A DNA stretch of 64,000 nucleotides, from assembly GCA_036000105.1 (NCBI GenBank), contig DASYGE010000010.1, forward strand, positions 62,001 through 126,000. The letters run 5' to 3'. Within the stretch, counting starts at the first letter, position 1, and each line of letters starts with the position of its first letter. Shown piece after piece: positions 1 to 7,568 of the stretch. The notes beneath the pieces are model-generated. The model did not search any database and was not told the DNA's origin. It was given only the letters and a program-made list of their open reading frames with translations. The DNA is from DASUBN01 sp036000105. GTDB lineage: Bacteria; Pseudomonadota; Gammaproteobacteria; Natronospirales; REEB76. A program made the translations under genes and the position numbers.

Positions 1-1
1 G

Positions 2-628
2 GGCCAGGACCAGGACGACACCGTCCTCCTGCCTTACACCACGGTGATGAAGAAGATCAAAGGCGTCTCTTACCTGGACGATATCCTCTGTTCGGCGATC
101 TCCGCGGACACGGTGAAACTCGCCGGTCAGCAGGCCGCGGCGCTGTTGCGCGACCGGCACCACCTGCGGCCCGAGGAAGATGACGACTTCAATATCCGCA
201 ACCCCGAGGACATCATCCAGGCGCAGCTCGCCGCCAGCCGCACGCTCACCATCCTGCTGATCGCCATCGCTTCCATCTCGTTGGTGGTGGGCGGCATCGG
301 CATCATGAACGTGATGCTGGTGTCGGTGACCGAGCGTACCCGCGAGATCGGCGTGCGCCTGGCCATCGGCGCCACCGAGGACGCCATCCAGCTGCAGTTC
401 CTGGGGGAGTCCGTGATGCTGAGCCTGGTGGGTGGAGCCGCCGGCGTGTTGCTGGGGGTCGTGGGCACGTTCGTGGTGGGCCGCACCCTGGGCTGGCCCA
501 TGCAGATATCCCTGTCCGCCGTGTTGATCGCCGCGACCTTCTCGGTGGCGGTCGGCCTGTTCTTCGGCTACTACCCGGCGCGCAAGGCGGCGCTCATGGA
601 TCCGATCGAGGCGCTGCGCTATGAATGA
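2..628 (+). CDS. MacB-like ABC transporter permease, 5' truncated by window
   Basis: The reading frame is open from base 2 and begins mid-protein, so only the C-terminal part is present. It shows the end of a MacB periplasmic core domain followed by an FtsX-type permease domain with three hydrophobic helices. The segment GGIGIMNVMLVSVTERTREI and the C-terminal PARKAALMDPIEALRYE are hallmarks of the MacB/FtsX permease family. The stop overlaps the start of the adaptor gene (ATGAATGA), so the two are translationally coupled. The ATPase is a separate gene two positions downstream, so this is a permease of the split type rather than the fused E. coli MacB form, unless another ATPase domain lies upstream of the window. 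Confidence 0.88.
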   Translation, partial: GQDQDDTVLLPYTTVMKKIKGVSYLDDILCSAISADTVKLAGQQAAALLRDRHHLRPEEDDDFNIRNPEDIIQAQLAASRTLTILLIAIASISLVVGGIGIMNVMLVSVTERTREIGVRLAIGATEDAIQLQFLGESVMLSLVGGAAGVLLGVVGTFVVGRTLGWPMQISLSAVLIAATFSVAVGLFFGYYPARKAALMDPIEALRYE

Positions 629-1952
629 CGTACAGCTTCGCTCCGGTGGGGAAACTTCCGCGCCGGCGCTTGCCCCAAGAGACTACATGAAACGAAAAAG
701 CACCTGGCTGGCCGCGGCCGCCGTCGTGGCCGTGATCGCGCTCATCGCCGTATCCATCCTGGGCCATGACGACACGACACAATACTTCTCCGCCAAGCTC
801 GCACCTGGCGACATCCATGACGTGGTGGACGTCACCGGCACCATCAACCCGGTCACCACGGTGCAGGTGGGCTCCCAGGTCTCGGGTACCATCGCCAAGC
901 TCAATGCCGACTTCAACTCGCGGGTGCACAAGGGCGAGATCATCGCCATCATCGACCCGGCCTTGCTGAAGGGCGCGCTCTCCCAGGCCAGCGCGGACCT
1001 GGACAGCGCCAAGGCCAATGTCGCCGCGGCCCAGGCCGACGTGGTGAAAGCCCAATCCGCCGTGGTGCAGACCAAGGCGGACTACGCGCGCACCGTGACC
1101 TTGGCCAAGGAAGGCATCATGACCGGTCAGGCGCTGGATCTGGCCAAAGCGACCTACGATCAGGCTGTCGCCTCTGCCGCGGCGGCGCAGGCGGCCGTGG
1201 CCCAGGCCGAGGCGCAGGTGAACCAGAAGGCCGCTGCGGTGGACGTCGCGCGCACCAACCTGCAGTACACCGTGATCCGTTCACCGATAGACGGCACGGT
1301 GGTGGCGCGCAGCGTGGACGTGGGGCAGACGGTGGCCGCTTCCTTGCAGGCGCCGACGCTGTTCACCATCGCCCAGGACCTGAAGAAGATGCAGGTCTAT
1401 GCCTATACCGATGAATCGGACGTCGGCGACGTGCATGTGGGCCGGCAGGTTACGTTCAAGGTGGACGCCTTCCCCAAGGACACTTTCCACGGCACCGTCA
1501 GCCAGGTGCGCATGAACCCGACCACCCTGCAGAACGTGGTCACTTACGACACCATCATCGACTTCGACAATCCCGACCTGAAGCTCTTCCCGGGGATGAC
1601 CGCTTACGTCACCATCCCCGTGGCGGATGCCCACGATGTGCTCAAGATCCCCAACGGCGCCTTGCGCTTCAAGCCGCAGCTCGAACTCGCAGAGATACAG
1701 GCACTCTACGAGAAGTACGGTATCGCAGCGGACAAGGCCTCGAAGCGGCCGGCGGATACCGCCGTCGTCTGGAAGCTGCACAGCGACAACAGCATAGAAC
1801 CGGTGGAAGTGGCGCTCGGCGTCACTGACCACGCCTACACCGCGCTCATCAAGGTCATCACGGGCGAGCTCAAGGAAGGCGATGCGGTCATCACCGCCGC
1901 TGCGCTGGCGAAGTCCGGTGCTTCCGGCCCCGGCGCCCCGGTGAGGCGCTAG
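621..1952 (+). CDS. MacA/HlyD-family periplasmic adaptor protein
   Basis: A membrane fusion protein of 443 residues bridging an inner-membrane ABC permease to an outer-membrane channel. A single N-terminal membrane helix lies at about residues 29-48. A lipoyl half-motif follows (about 83-113), then a long Ala/Gln/Asp-rich coiled-coil hairpin (about 115-210), the second lipoyl half (VIRSPIDGTVVAR, about 217-230) and beta-barrel/MPD domains. The chosen start overlaps the permease stop and has GAGG about nine bases upstream; a second ATG at 687, just before the membrane helix, is possible. It forms an operon with the permease before it and the ATPase after it. The exported substrate cannot be read from sequence; macrolides, peptides or lipids are all known in the family. 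Confidence 0.9.
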   Translation: MNDVQLRSGGETSAPALAPRDYMKRKSTWLAAAAVVAVIALIAVSILGHDDTTQYFSAKLAPGDIHDVVDVTGTINPVTTVQVGSQVSGTIAKLNADFNSRVHKGEIIAIIDPALLKGALSQASADLDSAKANVAAAQADVVKAQSAVVQTKADYARTVTLAKEGIMTGQALDLAKATYDQAVASAAAAQAAVAQAEAQVNQKAAAVDVARTNLQYTVIRSPIDGTVVARSVDVGQTVAASLQAPTLFTIAQDLKKMQVYAYTDESDVGDVHVGRQVTFKVDAFPKDTFHGTVSQVRMNPTTLQNVVTYDTIIDFDNPDLKLFPGMTAYVTIPVADAHDVLKIPNGALRFKPQLELAEIQALYEKYGIAADKASKRPADTAVVWKLHSDNSIEPVEVALGVTDHAYTALIKVITGELKEGDAVITAAALAKSGASGPGAPVRR

Positions 1953-1956
1953 GCGG

Positions 1957-2736
1957 ATGGCGAGCGTACTCGCCGACCCCAGTCAGCCGGGCGATGCCGG
2001 GCAGGCGCTCATACGCATCGAGGCGCTGCACAAGTACTACGACATGGGCGAGACGCGCGTGCATGCGCTGCGCGGCGTGAGCCTCGGCATCGCCCGCGGC
2101 GAGTTCGTGGCCATCATGGGCGCCAGCGGCAGCGGGAAATCCACCTTCATGAACATGCTGGGTTGCCTCGATCGCCCCAGCGCCGGCAGCTATCTGCTCG
2201 AAGGGATGGATGTATCCCGGCTCGACAAGAAGGCGCTGGCGCTGATCCGCAACCGCAAGATGGGCTTCGTGTTCCAGGGGTTCAACCTGCTGGCACGCAC
2301 CACGGCCCTGGAGAACACCGAACTCCCGACGCTGTATGCGCAGATGGGCAAGGCCGAACGCAAGGAACGCGCGCTGCGCATGCTCGCGCTGGTGGGGCTC
2401 GCCGGACGGGCAGAGCACTTCCCCTCGCAGATGTCCGGTGGGCAGCAGCAGCGGGTCGCGATCGCCCGTTCACTGGTGAATGGGCCGTCGATCGTGCTGG
2501 CCGATGAGCCCACGGGCAACCTCGATTCCCGCACCTCCGTCGAGATCATGGCTATCTTCCAGGAGCTGAACGAGCAGGGCCTGACCATCGTGCTGGTGAC
2601 CCACGAGCATGACGTGGCCCAGTTCGCCAAACGGATCATCGTCTTCCGCGACGGCAGGATCACCAAGGATGAGCCAGTGACCGACCGCTCACGGGCGGCG
2701 GACGTGCTGAAGACACTGCCGACCCTCGAAGACTGA
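1957..2736 (+). CDS. ABC transporter ATP-binding protein (MacB/LolD type)
   Basis: A 259-residue nucleotide-binding subunit that powers the preceding permease. Walker A GASGSGKS lies at about residues 55-62, signature MSGGQQQR at 159-166, Walker B IVLADEPTGNLD at 179-190, and the switch histidine in VTHEHD. The sequence PTGNLDSRTS and the domain length are typical of the LolD/MacB/FtsE subgroup. The gene starts four bases after the adaptor stop, so the three genes form one transcription unit. An N-terminal extension of about 18 residues precedes the first conserved strand; ATG at 1957 is the only early methionine in frame. Confidence 0.92.
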   Translation: MASVLADPSQPGDAGQALIRIEALHKYYDMGETRVHALRGVSLGIARGEFVAIMGASGSGKSTFMNMLGCLDRPSAGSYLLEGMDVSRLDKKALALIRNRKMGFVFQGFNLLARTTALENTELPTLYAQMGKAERKERALRMLALVGLAGRAEHFPSQMSGGQQQRVAIARSLVNGPSIVLADEPTGNLDSRTSVEIMAIFQELNEQGLTIVLVTHEHDVAQFAKRIIVFRDGRITKDEPVTDRSRAADVLKTLPTLED

Positions 2737-2748
2737 CGGGGTATAAAA

Positions 2749-3177
2749 ATGAAGTCCAAACTGCTCCCGTCGAACGCCGTCCTGGCAAGTTACGCCCCGT
2801 TGCTGCTGCGCGTGACGCTCGGGCTGATGTTCATCGCACATCTCTATTGGAAGTTCGCGATCCTGCCGGGCGGGCTGCAAACCTGGGTCGCTGGCTTCGC
2901 GCATAACGGCTATCCCGCGTTCGTGCCTTGGTACGTGCTCTCCGCCGAGTTCGTCGGTGCTATCCTGCTCATACCCGGCATCTATACCCGCTGGGTCAGC
3001 CTCTACGCGCTACCCATGATGCTCGGCGCCGCACAATTCTGGCTCGTCCGCAAAGGCTTCTACTTCACCGCCGCGGGCGCGGAGCTGCCCATCGTCTGGT
3101 CGATCATGCTGATCCTTCAGGCGATGCTGGGCGATGGGCCGTACGCCGCCAAGATCCCGATCCTGGGAAAGAAGTAG
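2749..3177 (+). CDS. DoxX family membrane protein
   Basis: A 142-residue inner-membrane protein with four hydrophobic segments (about residues 13-35, 58-78, 84-100 and 108-125). The pattern LLLRVTLGLMFIAHLYWKF near the N-terminus and the spacing of helices match the DoxX family, whose members are linked to thiosulfate:quinone oxidoreductase in archaea and to redox or thiol stress in bacteria; a specific role here is unknown. It lies 12 bases after the ABC ATPase gene on the same strand and could be cotranscribed. No strong Shine-Dalgarno precedes the ATG. Confidence 0.8.
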   Translation: MKSKLLPSNAVLASYAPLLLRVTLGLMFIAHLYWKFAILPGGLQTWVAGFAHNGYPAFVPWYVLSAEFVGAILLIPGIYTRWVSLYALPMMLGAAQFWLVRKGFYFTAAGAELPIVWSIMLILQAMLGDGPYAAKIPILGKK

Positions 3178-3727
3178 CGTCCAACTCCATCCGCAAAAAT
3201 TAATCAGATGCTGAACTGACTCAAAAGATTTTACTAGTCCCTCGGCAACTGCTCCTGCGTTGCTCTCGGCGCTTGCTCCAGGCAGCGCTCTACCTCCTCC
3301 ATCCATGGAGTCGTACCACCTACGTCCATGTAGGCGCCCCTTCATGCACTGGGATTTGGATAGTTAAGAGGGTGTCGAATTATGTATTTTTTGTGACAGC
3401 CAGGCGCTCAAAAATCCGCAGGCAAAAATCCGATCAGAGAACCACACTTCCCGGATCGCTGACTACCCCCTCCCTGAAGGGAAAGGGCTCTGATGCTTAA
3501 CTTGCGGAAGACTCCCGCCAAGACCCGATATCTCCGGGACTGGAGCACCCTCCAGCGGTCCCAATATCCAAACGATATACTTGCAAGTGATGGGAAAAAG
3601 TGTGGCGCTCAGGGGAGTGTTAACCCGTAGCGCGAGCTGAGCACTTGATAAAGGGTAGCGTCCCCTTTTCTCTACTCTAAAAGCAATCGAGCATGAAGCA
3701 TTACCCTCACTGTCGGATTACGAAAAA
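3178..3727. other. Gene-poor segment with repeat-like hairpins, left edge of accessory block
   Basis: No convincing gene. From about 3240 to 3350 there is a run of short palindromes (TCCATCCATGGA at 3298-3309; CTACGTCCATGTAG at 3320-3333) in a sequence reminiscent of dispersed intergenic repeats. Base composition then drifts towards AT. A weak frame of about 43 codons could start at TTG near 3501, but it has no ribosome site or recognisable product. Confidence 0.5.
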
Positions 3728-3835
3728 ATGAAGCTCGCTATTGAATTACTGAAAATCTCATCGCTTAGAGATGTAGTAGATGCTATAGCTGGTGGGGTGA
3801 ATCGTATTCATGATGCAATTGAGATGCGGCAGTGA
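3728..3835 (+). CDS. Small ORF or 3' remnant, unknown
   Basis: An ATG-initiated frame of 35 codons encoding an amphipathic helical peptide (MKLAIELLKISSLRDVVDAI at its start). The frame is also open and protein-like upstream to 3659 (…EALPSLSDYEK…) but has no ATG, GTG or TTG there, so this may be the tail of a decayed gene rather than a complete small protein. No Shine-Dalgarno precedes the ATG. Its stop codon overlaps the ribosome site (GAGGTG, 3834-3839) of the next gene, which would suit translational coupling. The AT-rich base use matches the following gene, not the chromosome. Confidence 0.35.
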   Translation: MKLAIELLKISSLRDVVDAIAGGVNRIHDAIEMRQ

Positions 3836-3845
3836 GGTGCCCAGT

Positions 3846-4481
3846 ATGTCCGACGACAATGGAAAGGTTATCAGTTTTGAAGAATGTCGGCGCCGGAAGT
3901 TGGGGCGGCAATATAAACCCGATATATTTTCTTTAGAGTTCGAGAAAAGTTTGTCGGAGCAAAAAGAATTACTGGATTGGTACAGATTTAATCGTTATTT
4001 TAATAAGCATCGTCTCTTCTTACACGCATTGTTAAAAGACAACGAAAGCCGTGAGAACAATCATGACTGTGGATTTGTTCTTGTCTACAATGTTCCGCAT
4101 TTCCAAAGCGTAGTGGCCTCGCTAACGGAGGCAATAGATCGGGCTAAAAGAAAGATAACGATTTTAGATTTTTCGGGTAAATCATTTATTGTTGCGTGTT
4201 CAGAAGTGCTTCACGGTAATTACAAGACACTCCTGGATGCATACCAGGCAATTGAAGATCGATTGATTAGTTCTGACGATATAGTTCTTATCACGCGCCT
4301 GTCTGAATCAACGACGAGTCTGAATAAAACCGGGGTCGCGAGCGACTTAATTAAGGCAATTTCAGATGTCCCGATTAGAAGTAAATCCATTGCTCAGGGC
4401 AGCCTAATTTTCATTGACTCTCCGGCGTTTCTCCAGCGCGCATGGCCCAGCATAGGGATTTATTTAAATGTGTTAGGCTAA
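3846..4481 (+). CDS. Hypothetical protein, accessory block gene 1
   Basis: A 211-residue soluble protein I do not recognise. The start at 3846 was preferred over 3810 because GAGGTG lies six bases upstream. The N-terminal 50 residues are charged (VISFEECRRRKLG). The remainder alternates hydrophobic strands and helices (ITILDFSGKSFIVAC; DDIVLITRLSES; GSLIFIDSPAF), suggesting an alpha/beta fold. DFSGKS superficially resembles a P-loop but lacks the GxxxxGK[ST] spacing. Composition is far below the window norm: two 60-base lines counted by hand (4141-4200 and 4261-4320) give 32% and 43% G+C against 68% for a line in parE (20281-20340). This points to recent acquisition. It is first in a same-strand row of four genes. 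Confidence 0.6.
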   Translation: MSDDNGKVISFEECRRRKLGRQYKPDIFSLEFEKSLSEQKELLDWYRFNRYFNKHRLFLHALLKDNESRENNHDCGFVLVYNVPHFQSVVASLTEAIDRAKRKITILDFSGKSFIVACSEVLHGNYKTLLDAYQAIEDRLISSDDIVLITRLSESTTSLNKTGVASDLIKAISDVPIRSKSIAQGSLIFIDSPAFLQRAWPSIGIYLNVLG

Positions 4482-4531
4482 ATATGCGATTAGAGAATGC
4501 AGGCTAGACGGCGTGAGAAGGGGGCGAAGGA

Positions 4532-4879
4532 ATGCGTCTATTGAGCGGTCTTTTTGGGAAAAAAGTTACTATCATCGGCCATGATAAAAATGGAAAACCT
4601 TTCGAAAGGGAGGTGTCAGAGCGGCAGCTAAAGGGCTGGGAAGCCAAAGGGAAACTTTCAAAAGTTGAAGCAGTTGAAGTGCATGTACTGGACCCCAAGG
4701 GCGACTACTCTACCCAGTGGCTGGTTGGTAAAGATATATCTCCCGAACTGTTAGAAAAATTTCGCGATTCCGCGAGTGGCGCGCTATATGCGATAACGAT
4801 CTACAAAGCAGGCGTGCCAGAGACAATGCTCGCGGCAAAAGAAAAATGGCTAGAGGTGAAATCTACGTTACAAGGGTGA
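4532..4879 (+). CDS. Small hypothetical protein, accessory block gene 2
   Basis: A 115-residue protein of unknown function with AAGGGGG eight bases before the ATG. The N-terminus (MRLLSGLFGKKVTIIGHDKN) is followed by a strand-turn-strand and two charged helices; there is no signal peptide or membrane segment. The central VEAVEVHVLDPKGDYSTQWL looks like a short beta meander. It sits 50 bases after gene 1 and 34 bases before gene 3 on the same strand, so the three probably share a transcript. It has no motif allowing a toxin, antitoxin or regulator assignment. Confidence 0.55.
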   Translation: MRLLSGLFGKKVTIIGHDKNGKPFEREVSERQLKGWEAKGKLSKVEAVEVHVLDPKGDYSTQWLVGKDISPELLEKFRDSASGALYAITIYKAGVPETMLAAKEKWLEVKSTLQG

Positions 4880-4913
4880 GTTTGACGAGGGATTGCGCAG
4901 GAGGCGCGAAGAT

Positions 4914-6014
4914 ATGCTTCTTTCCCGTATTCAGCGTGACCTTTTTGATTTTGCTGGGAAGGACCCAGATGATTTCGCTGGGCTCGTGGAATTTTGGTAC
5001 CAGCAGAACAGCGAGATGCTCTCTGCGGCTCTAACTGCACAACAGGGCCTAAACGTTATAGTCAATATTTCCGAATTTCATACATTTGAAGGCCTTTCAA
5101 AACGACTTTTCCTGCTCGCTGACACTCTTATCATTCGTGACACTCGAGAATGGAATCCTGGGAAGGCGCAGTATCAAGATATACCGATTCCAACTTCGGG
5201 GTACAAACCAGGTTATTTCGATGAGGTTATTGATGAGCTAAAGAAACTAAAACCCTCGGCGTTGACGCTCATGCAAAAGCCTGCGATGTATGTGACGAGC
5301 ACCCATAAGAAACTCAACAACGGGTACAACGCGGTCTATGTGGGAGGTGCGTGGAATCTCATTCCGCCCGAATTCATCAACTGGATTGCTAGTGATGGGC
5401 GCGCGTATATGGAAACAGGGAACGTGGTGTATGCGCCATTCATCCCACCCCTAGAGATGGAGCTTGAATTTATAAATAATTGGGTGTCTCTACCCGATTA
5501 CTTCAATGCCACCCCATTCTTTCATCAGCGCTATGAATGGCTTCGGCGTGAACAGCTTCAAGCGTTACTAGCTCTTAAGATTCCCTTCCTCGATGGTCTG
5601 GACATTCGGACAATTGCTCAGGTTAAGGCGGAACACCAAGATGAATTCAAATCGTTCAGCCGTGCGATGCTCGACTCGGTTTCGGGCGTCAAGGCGGTAC
5701 TAGGAACAGAAGGGTTTCTTGCTGAAGCAAATCACATCCAGAGAAATCTGGTGGACGCGGCGTTAGCAGATGTGTCAAAGACCATAAAGAAGATAAAGCG
5801 ATCTGAGACTCTACGAAGGGCAGGGATGCTGGCTACCCTTGTTGGACTAAATGGGGCAGCTCTGCTGGGATCTCCCGCGGCGAGTTTGGTTACGGGCCTC
5901 GGCTCGACTAGTTCCGCACTTATGCTCGAGAAACTTGCTCAGCTAAAAGACCAGGGTGAGCTTAAGGAAAAAAAGGGCTATTTCCTGTGGAAGCTTCAAC
6001 AGGCTGTCGATTAG
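4914..6014 (+). CDS. Hypothetical protein, accessory block gene 3
   Basis: A 366-residue protein I do not recognise. ATG 4914 is chosen because AGGAGG (4899-4904) sits nine bases upstream; an upstream TTG at 4893 lies before that site. The body is rich in aromatic residues (GLVEFWYQQN; NAVYVGGAWNLIPPEFINWI). Then comes a charged helical region (about 215-300) and, near the C-terminus, a Gly/Ala/Leu-rich hydrophobic stretch (about 305-340, AGMLATLVGLNGAALLGSPA) that could be a membrane hairpin. The final 25 residues are charged. It ends 15 bases before the CoiA-like nuclease gene, so the two are likely cotranscribed. Confidence 0.6.
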   Translation: MLLSRIQRDLFDFAGKDPDDFAGLVEFWYQQNSEMLSAALTAQQGLNVIVNISEFHTFEGLSKRLFLLADTLIIRDTREWNPGKAQYQDIPIPTSGYKPGYFDEVIDELKKLKPSALTLMQKPAMYVTSTHKKLNNGYNAVYVGGAWNLIPPEFINWIASDGRAYMETGNVVYAPFIPPLEMELEFINNWVSLPDYFNATPFFHQRYEWLRREQLQALLALKIPFLDGLDIRTIAQVKAEHQDEFKSFSRAMLDSVSGVKAVLGTEGFLAEANHIQRNLVDAALADVSKTIKKIKRSETLRRAGMLATLVGLNGAALLGSPAASLVTGLGSTSSALMLEKLAQLKDQGELKEKKGYFLWKLQQAVD

Positions 6015-6029
6015 GGCTATTACAACGTC

Positions 6030-7244
6030 ATGCCACTCAGATGTCTGCTTGATGGCGTTGCTCTCCTCTCGTTCACAATGGGGGAAGAAGAATGGACGAG
6101 CCTCAAGGCATCCTACTCGACCCGTGCGCTTCTCATGCCGTGCTGCGGAGCACGGGCGATACCAAAAGTCAGCAAACTAGGTACGCGCTTCTTTGCCCAT
6201 AAGCCCCAGGCCGGCTGCGGAAGTGCAGGGGAATCCGAAGAACACTTACATGCTAAGTGGGTTATCGCTCGCGCTGCGATGAATGCTAGGTGGATGGCCG
6301 AAACCGAAGTATCGGGCCAATCACCGACAGGTGAGGAATGGATTGCAGATGTGCTCTGCACCCGTGAAGGTACGAAAGTTGCCTTTGAGGTGCAGTTGTC
6401 CAGTCAAACTCGAGCGGAGCGTGATGCACGCCAAGCTCGGTACGCTGCCTCTGGGATACGAGCTTGTTGGCTCTCGCGGCGTCTTGCCGGGGATCCCTCT
6501 CATGATGTGCCAGACTTCCTTCTAATCGCCCACGATAACATGCCGCGCGTGATTTTATCGCCGAAATTCACTCTTCCCCTAGACGAGTTTGTCCGTGGGA
6601 CTCTCTGTGGTGCGCTGCGTTGGTTCCAGGGTGAGCAAGGCGAGCATCCCCTCTGGCTGACAGCGTACGAAGACTGCTGCCGAAACTGTGGCACTGAGCT
6701 GCTACTCGTCGATGGCGTAAATCTGTTCACTCCGCACGCGCGCCTAGTACTGGTCCAGGCCAGAGACTTCTTCGATCCGAATGGTTTAGCTGCCGCGGTG
6801 GAGGAACTACGCCGTGCGACCCCCGACCTGACCCCAGTGGGATGGGTCAGTGAACGCCAGGTGGGGCCGAACCATCCCGATCCTGACCGTGCCGGGATCC
6901 GTGTCCGCCATCTGCGCACCAGGGGAGAGATTGAGGATGCAATCCGTCACATGACGCGCTTTATTGGCGGTGTCGATTCCGACGGATCAGCCCGACCCAG
7001 GTCTGACTATCATTTCCTCGGGGCACTGTGCCAGCACTGCGGGGCAGCCTTTGACGACATGTACGCTTTGAATGCCCCGGAGAGTGAATCTGCGCGCCGC
7101 GTGAGTTTTGCCACCCGGCCTGTCCGCCTGCTGCCGGCGGCCCGTCGCGAACTGCGTGGCTGGACGTGGTACCAGCCTCCAGGAACTTGTGTCGAGATCA
7201 GGCCCATGGTGGAGTTTGTGCGACCGGGGCAGGAAGCCCCATGA
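6030..7244 (+). CDS. CoiA-like nuclease-domain protein with two zinc-ribbon-type Cys pairs
   Basis: A 404-residue protein. Residues about 53-150 match the competence protein CoiA pattern: FFAHKPQ, Cys63, ESEEHLHAKW, then GEEWIADVL and VAFEVQLS followed by RQARY and an aromatic CWLSR. Asp107 and E120-x-Gln122 fit a PD-(D/E)xK-type nuclease core. Two CxxC pairs (CRNCG about residue 220; CQHCG about 335) look like metal-binding knuckles and are spaced around a second domain of unknown role. CoiA of Gram-positive bacteria acts in recombination of incoming DNA; the function of proteobacterial homologues is not established. The start at 6030 has no strong ribosome site; ATG 6078 is an alternative. 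Composition rises towards 57% G+C (line 6661-6720), unlike gene 1. Confidence 0.7.
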   Translation: MPLRCLLDGVALLSFTMGEEEWTSLKASYSTRALLMPCCGARAIPKVSKLGTRFFAHKPQAGCGSAGESEEHLHAKWVIARAAMNARWMAETEVSGQSPTGEEWIADVLCTREGTKVAFEVQLSSQTRAERDARQARYAASGIRACWLSRRLAGDPSHDVPDFLLIAHDNMPRVILSPKFTLPLDEFVRGTLCGALRWFQGEQGEHPLWLTAYEDCCRNCGTELLLVDGVNLFTPHARLVLVQARDFFDPNGLAAAVEELRRATPDLTPVGWVSERQVGPNHPDPDRAGIRVRHLRTRGEIEDAIRHMTRFIGGVDSDGSARPRSDYHFLGALCQHCGAAFDDMYALNAPESESARRVSFATRPVRLLPAARRELRGWTWYQPPGTCVEIRPMVEFVRPGQEAP

Positions 7245-7266
7245 ACACAACTCCGTAGCGAGGGAC

Positions 7267-7567
7267 AAATCGGCAGGACAGCCGATTTGCACTTCCATCC
7301 GGAAGCCCGGAGGGCGTGGTACATGGATGTGCCACGTGAACGGCACAGGGCCCCCGCCATTTTGGGCGGGCCGCGCTTCGGGAGAGCGATTTTGGTTACT
7401 TTTGGCGCCCCAAAAGTAACCCGGCCCCTGGGAGGGGCCGGAAAAGGACAGGGAAGTCGATTAAGAGCTGGATACCCGCTTTCGCGGGTATGACGGAATA
7501 GCTGCTATGACGGAACTTTGGTAAGGATGCCTTATCTAGACTGGACCCCGCTTTCGCGGGGGTGACG
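7267..7567. repeat. Mosaic of intergenic hairpins, right edge of accessory block
   Basis: The 324 bases between the CoiA-like gene and folE2 hold no gene but a string of palindromes: AAATCGGC/GCCGATTT (7267-7288); GGTTACTTTTGG/CCAAAAGTAACC, a perfect 12-bp stem with four-base loop (7394-7421); CCGGCCCC/GGGGCCGG (7421-7441); and two related units built on ACCCGCTTTCGCGGGT and ACCCCGCTTTCGCGGGG, each followed by [A/G]TGACG (about 7472-7496 and 7545-7566). I recall elements of the last type (CCCGCTTTCGCGGG followed by GATGACG) as common between genes in Xanthomonas and relatives. The hairpins may also terminate transcription from both sides. Confidence 0.7.
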
Positions 7568-7568
7568 A

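Noticed and set aside
3240..3350. Fifth copy of the structured intergenic element
   Set aside because: It has short palindromes but no terminal inverted repeats, no TGAG[G/C]A after a five-base-pair hairpin, and does not align to the other four.
3846..4481. P-loop ATPase from the DFSGKS segment
   Set aside because: The GxxxxGK[ST] spacing is missing and no Walker B with a flanking acidic residue follows.
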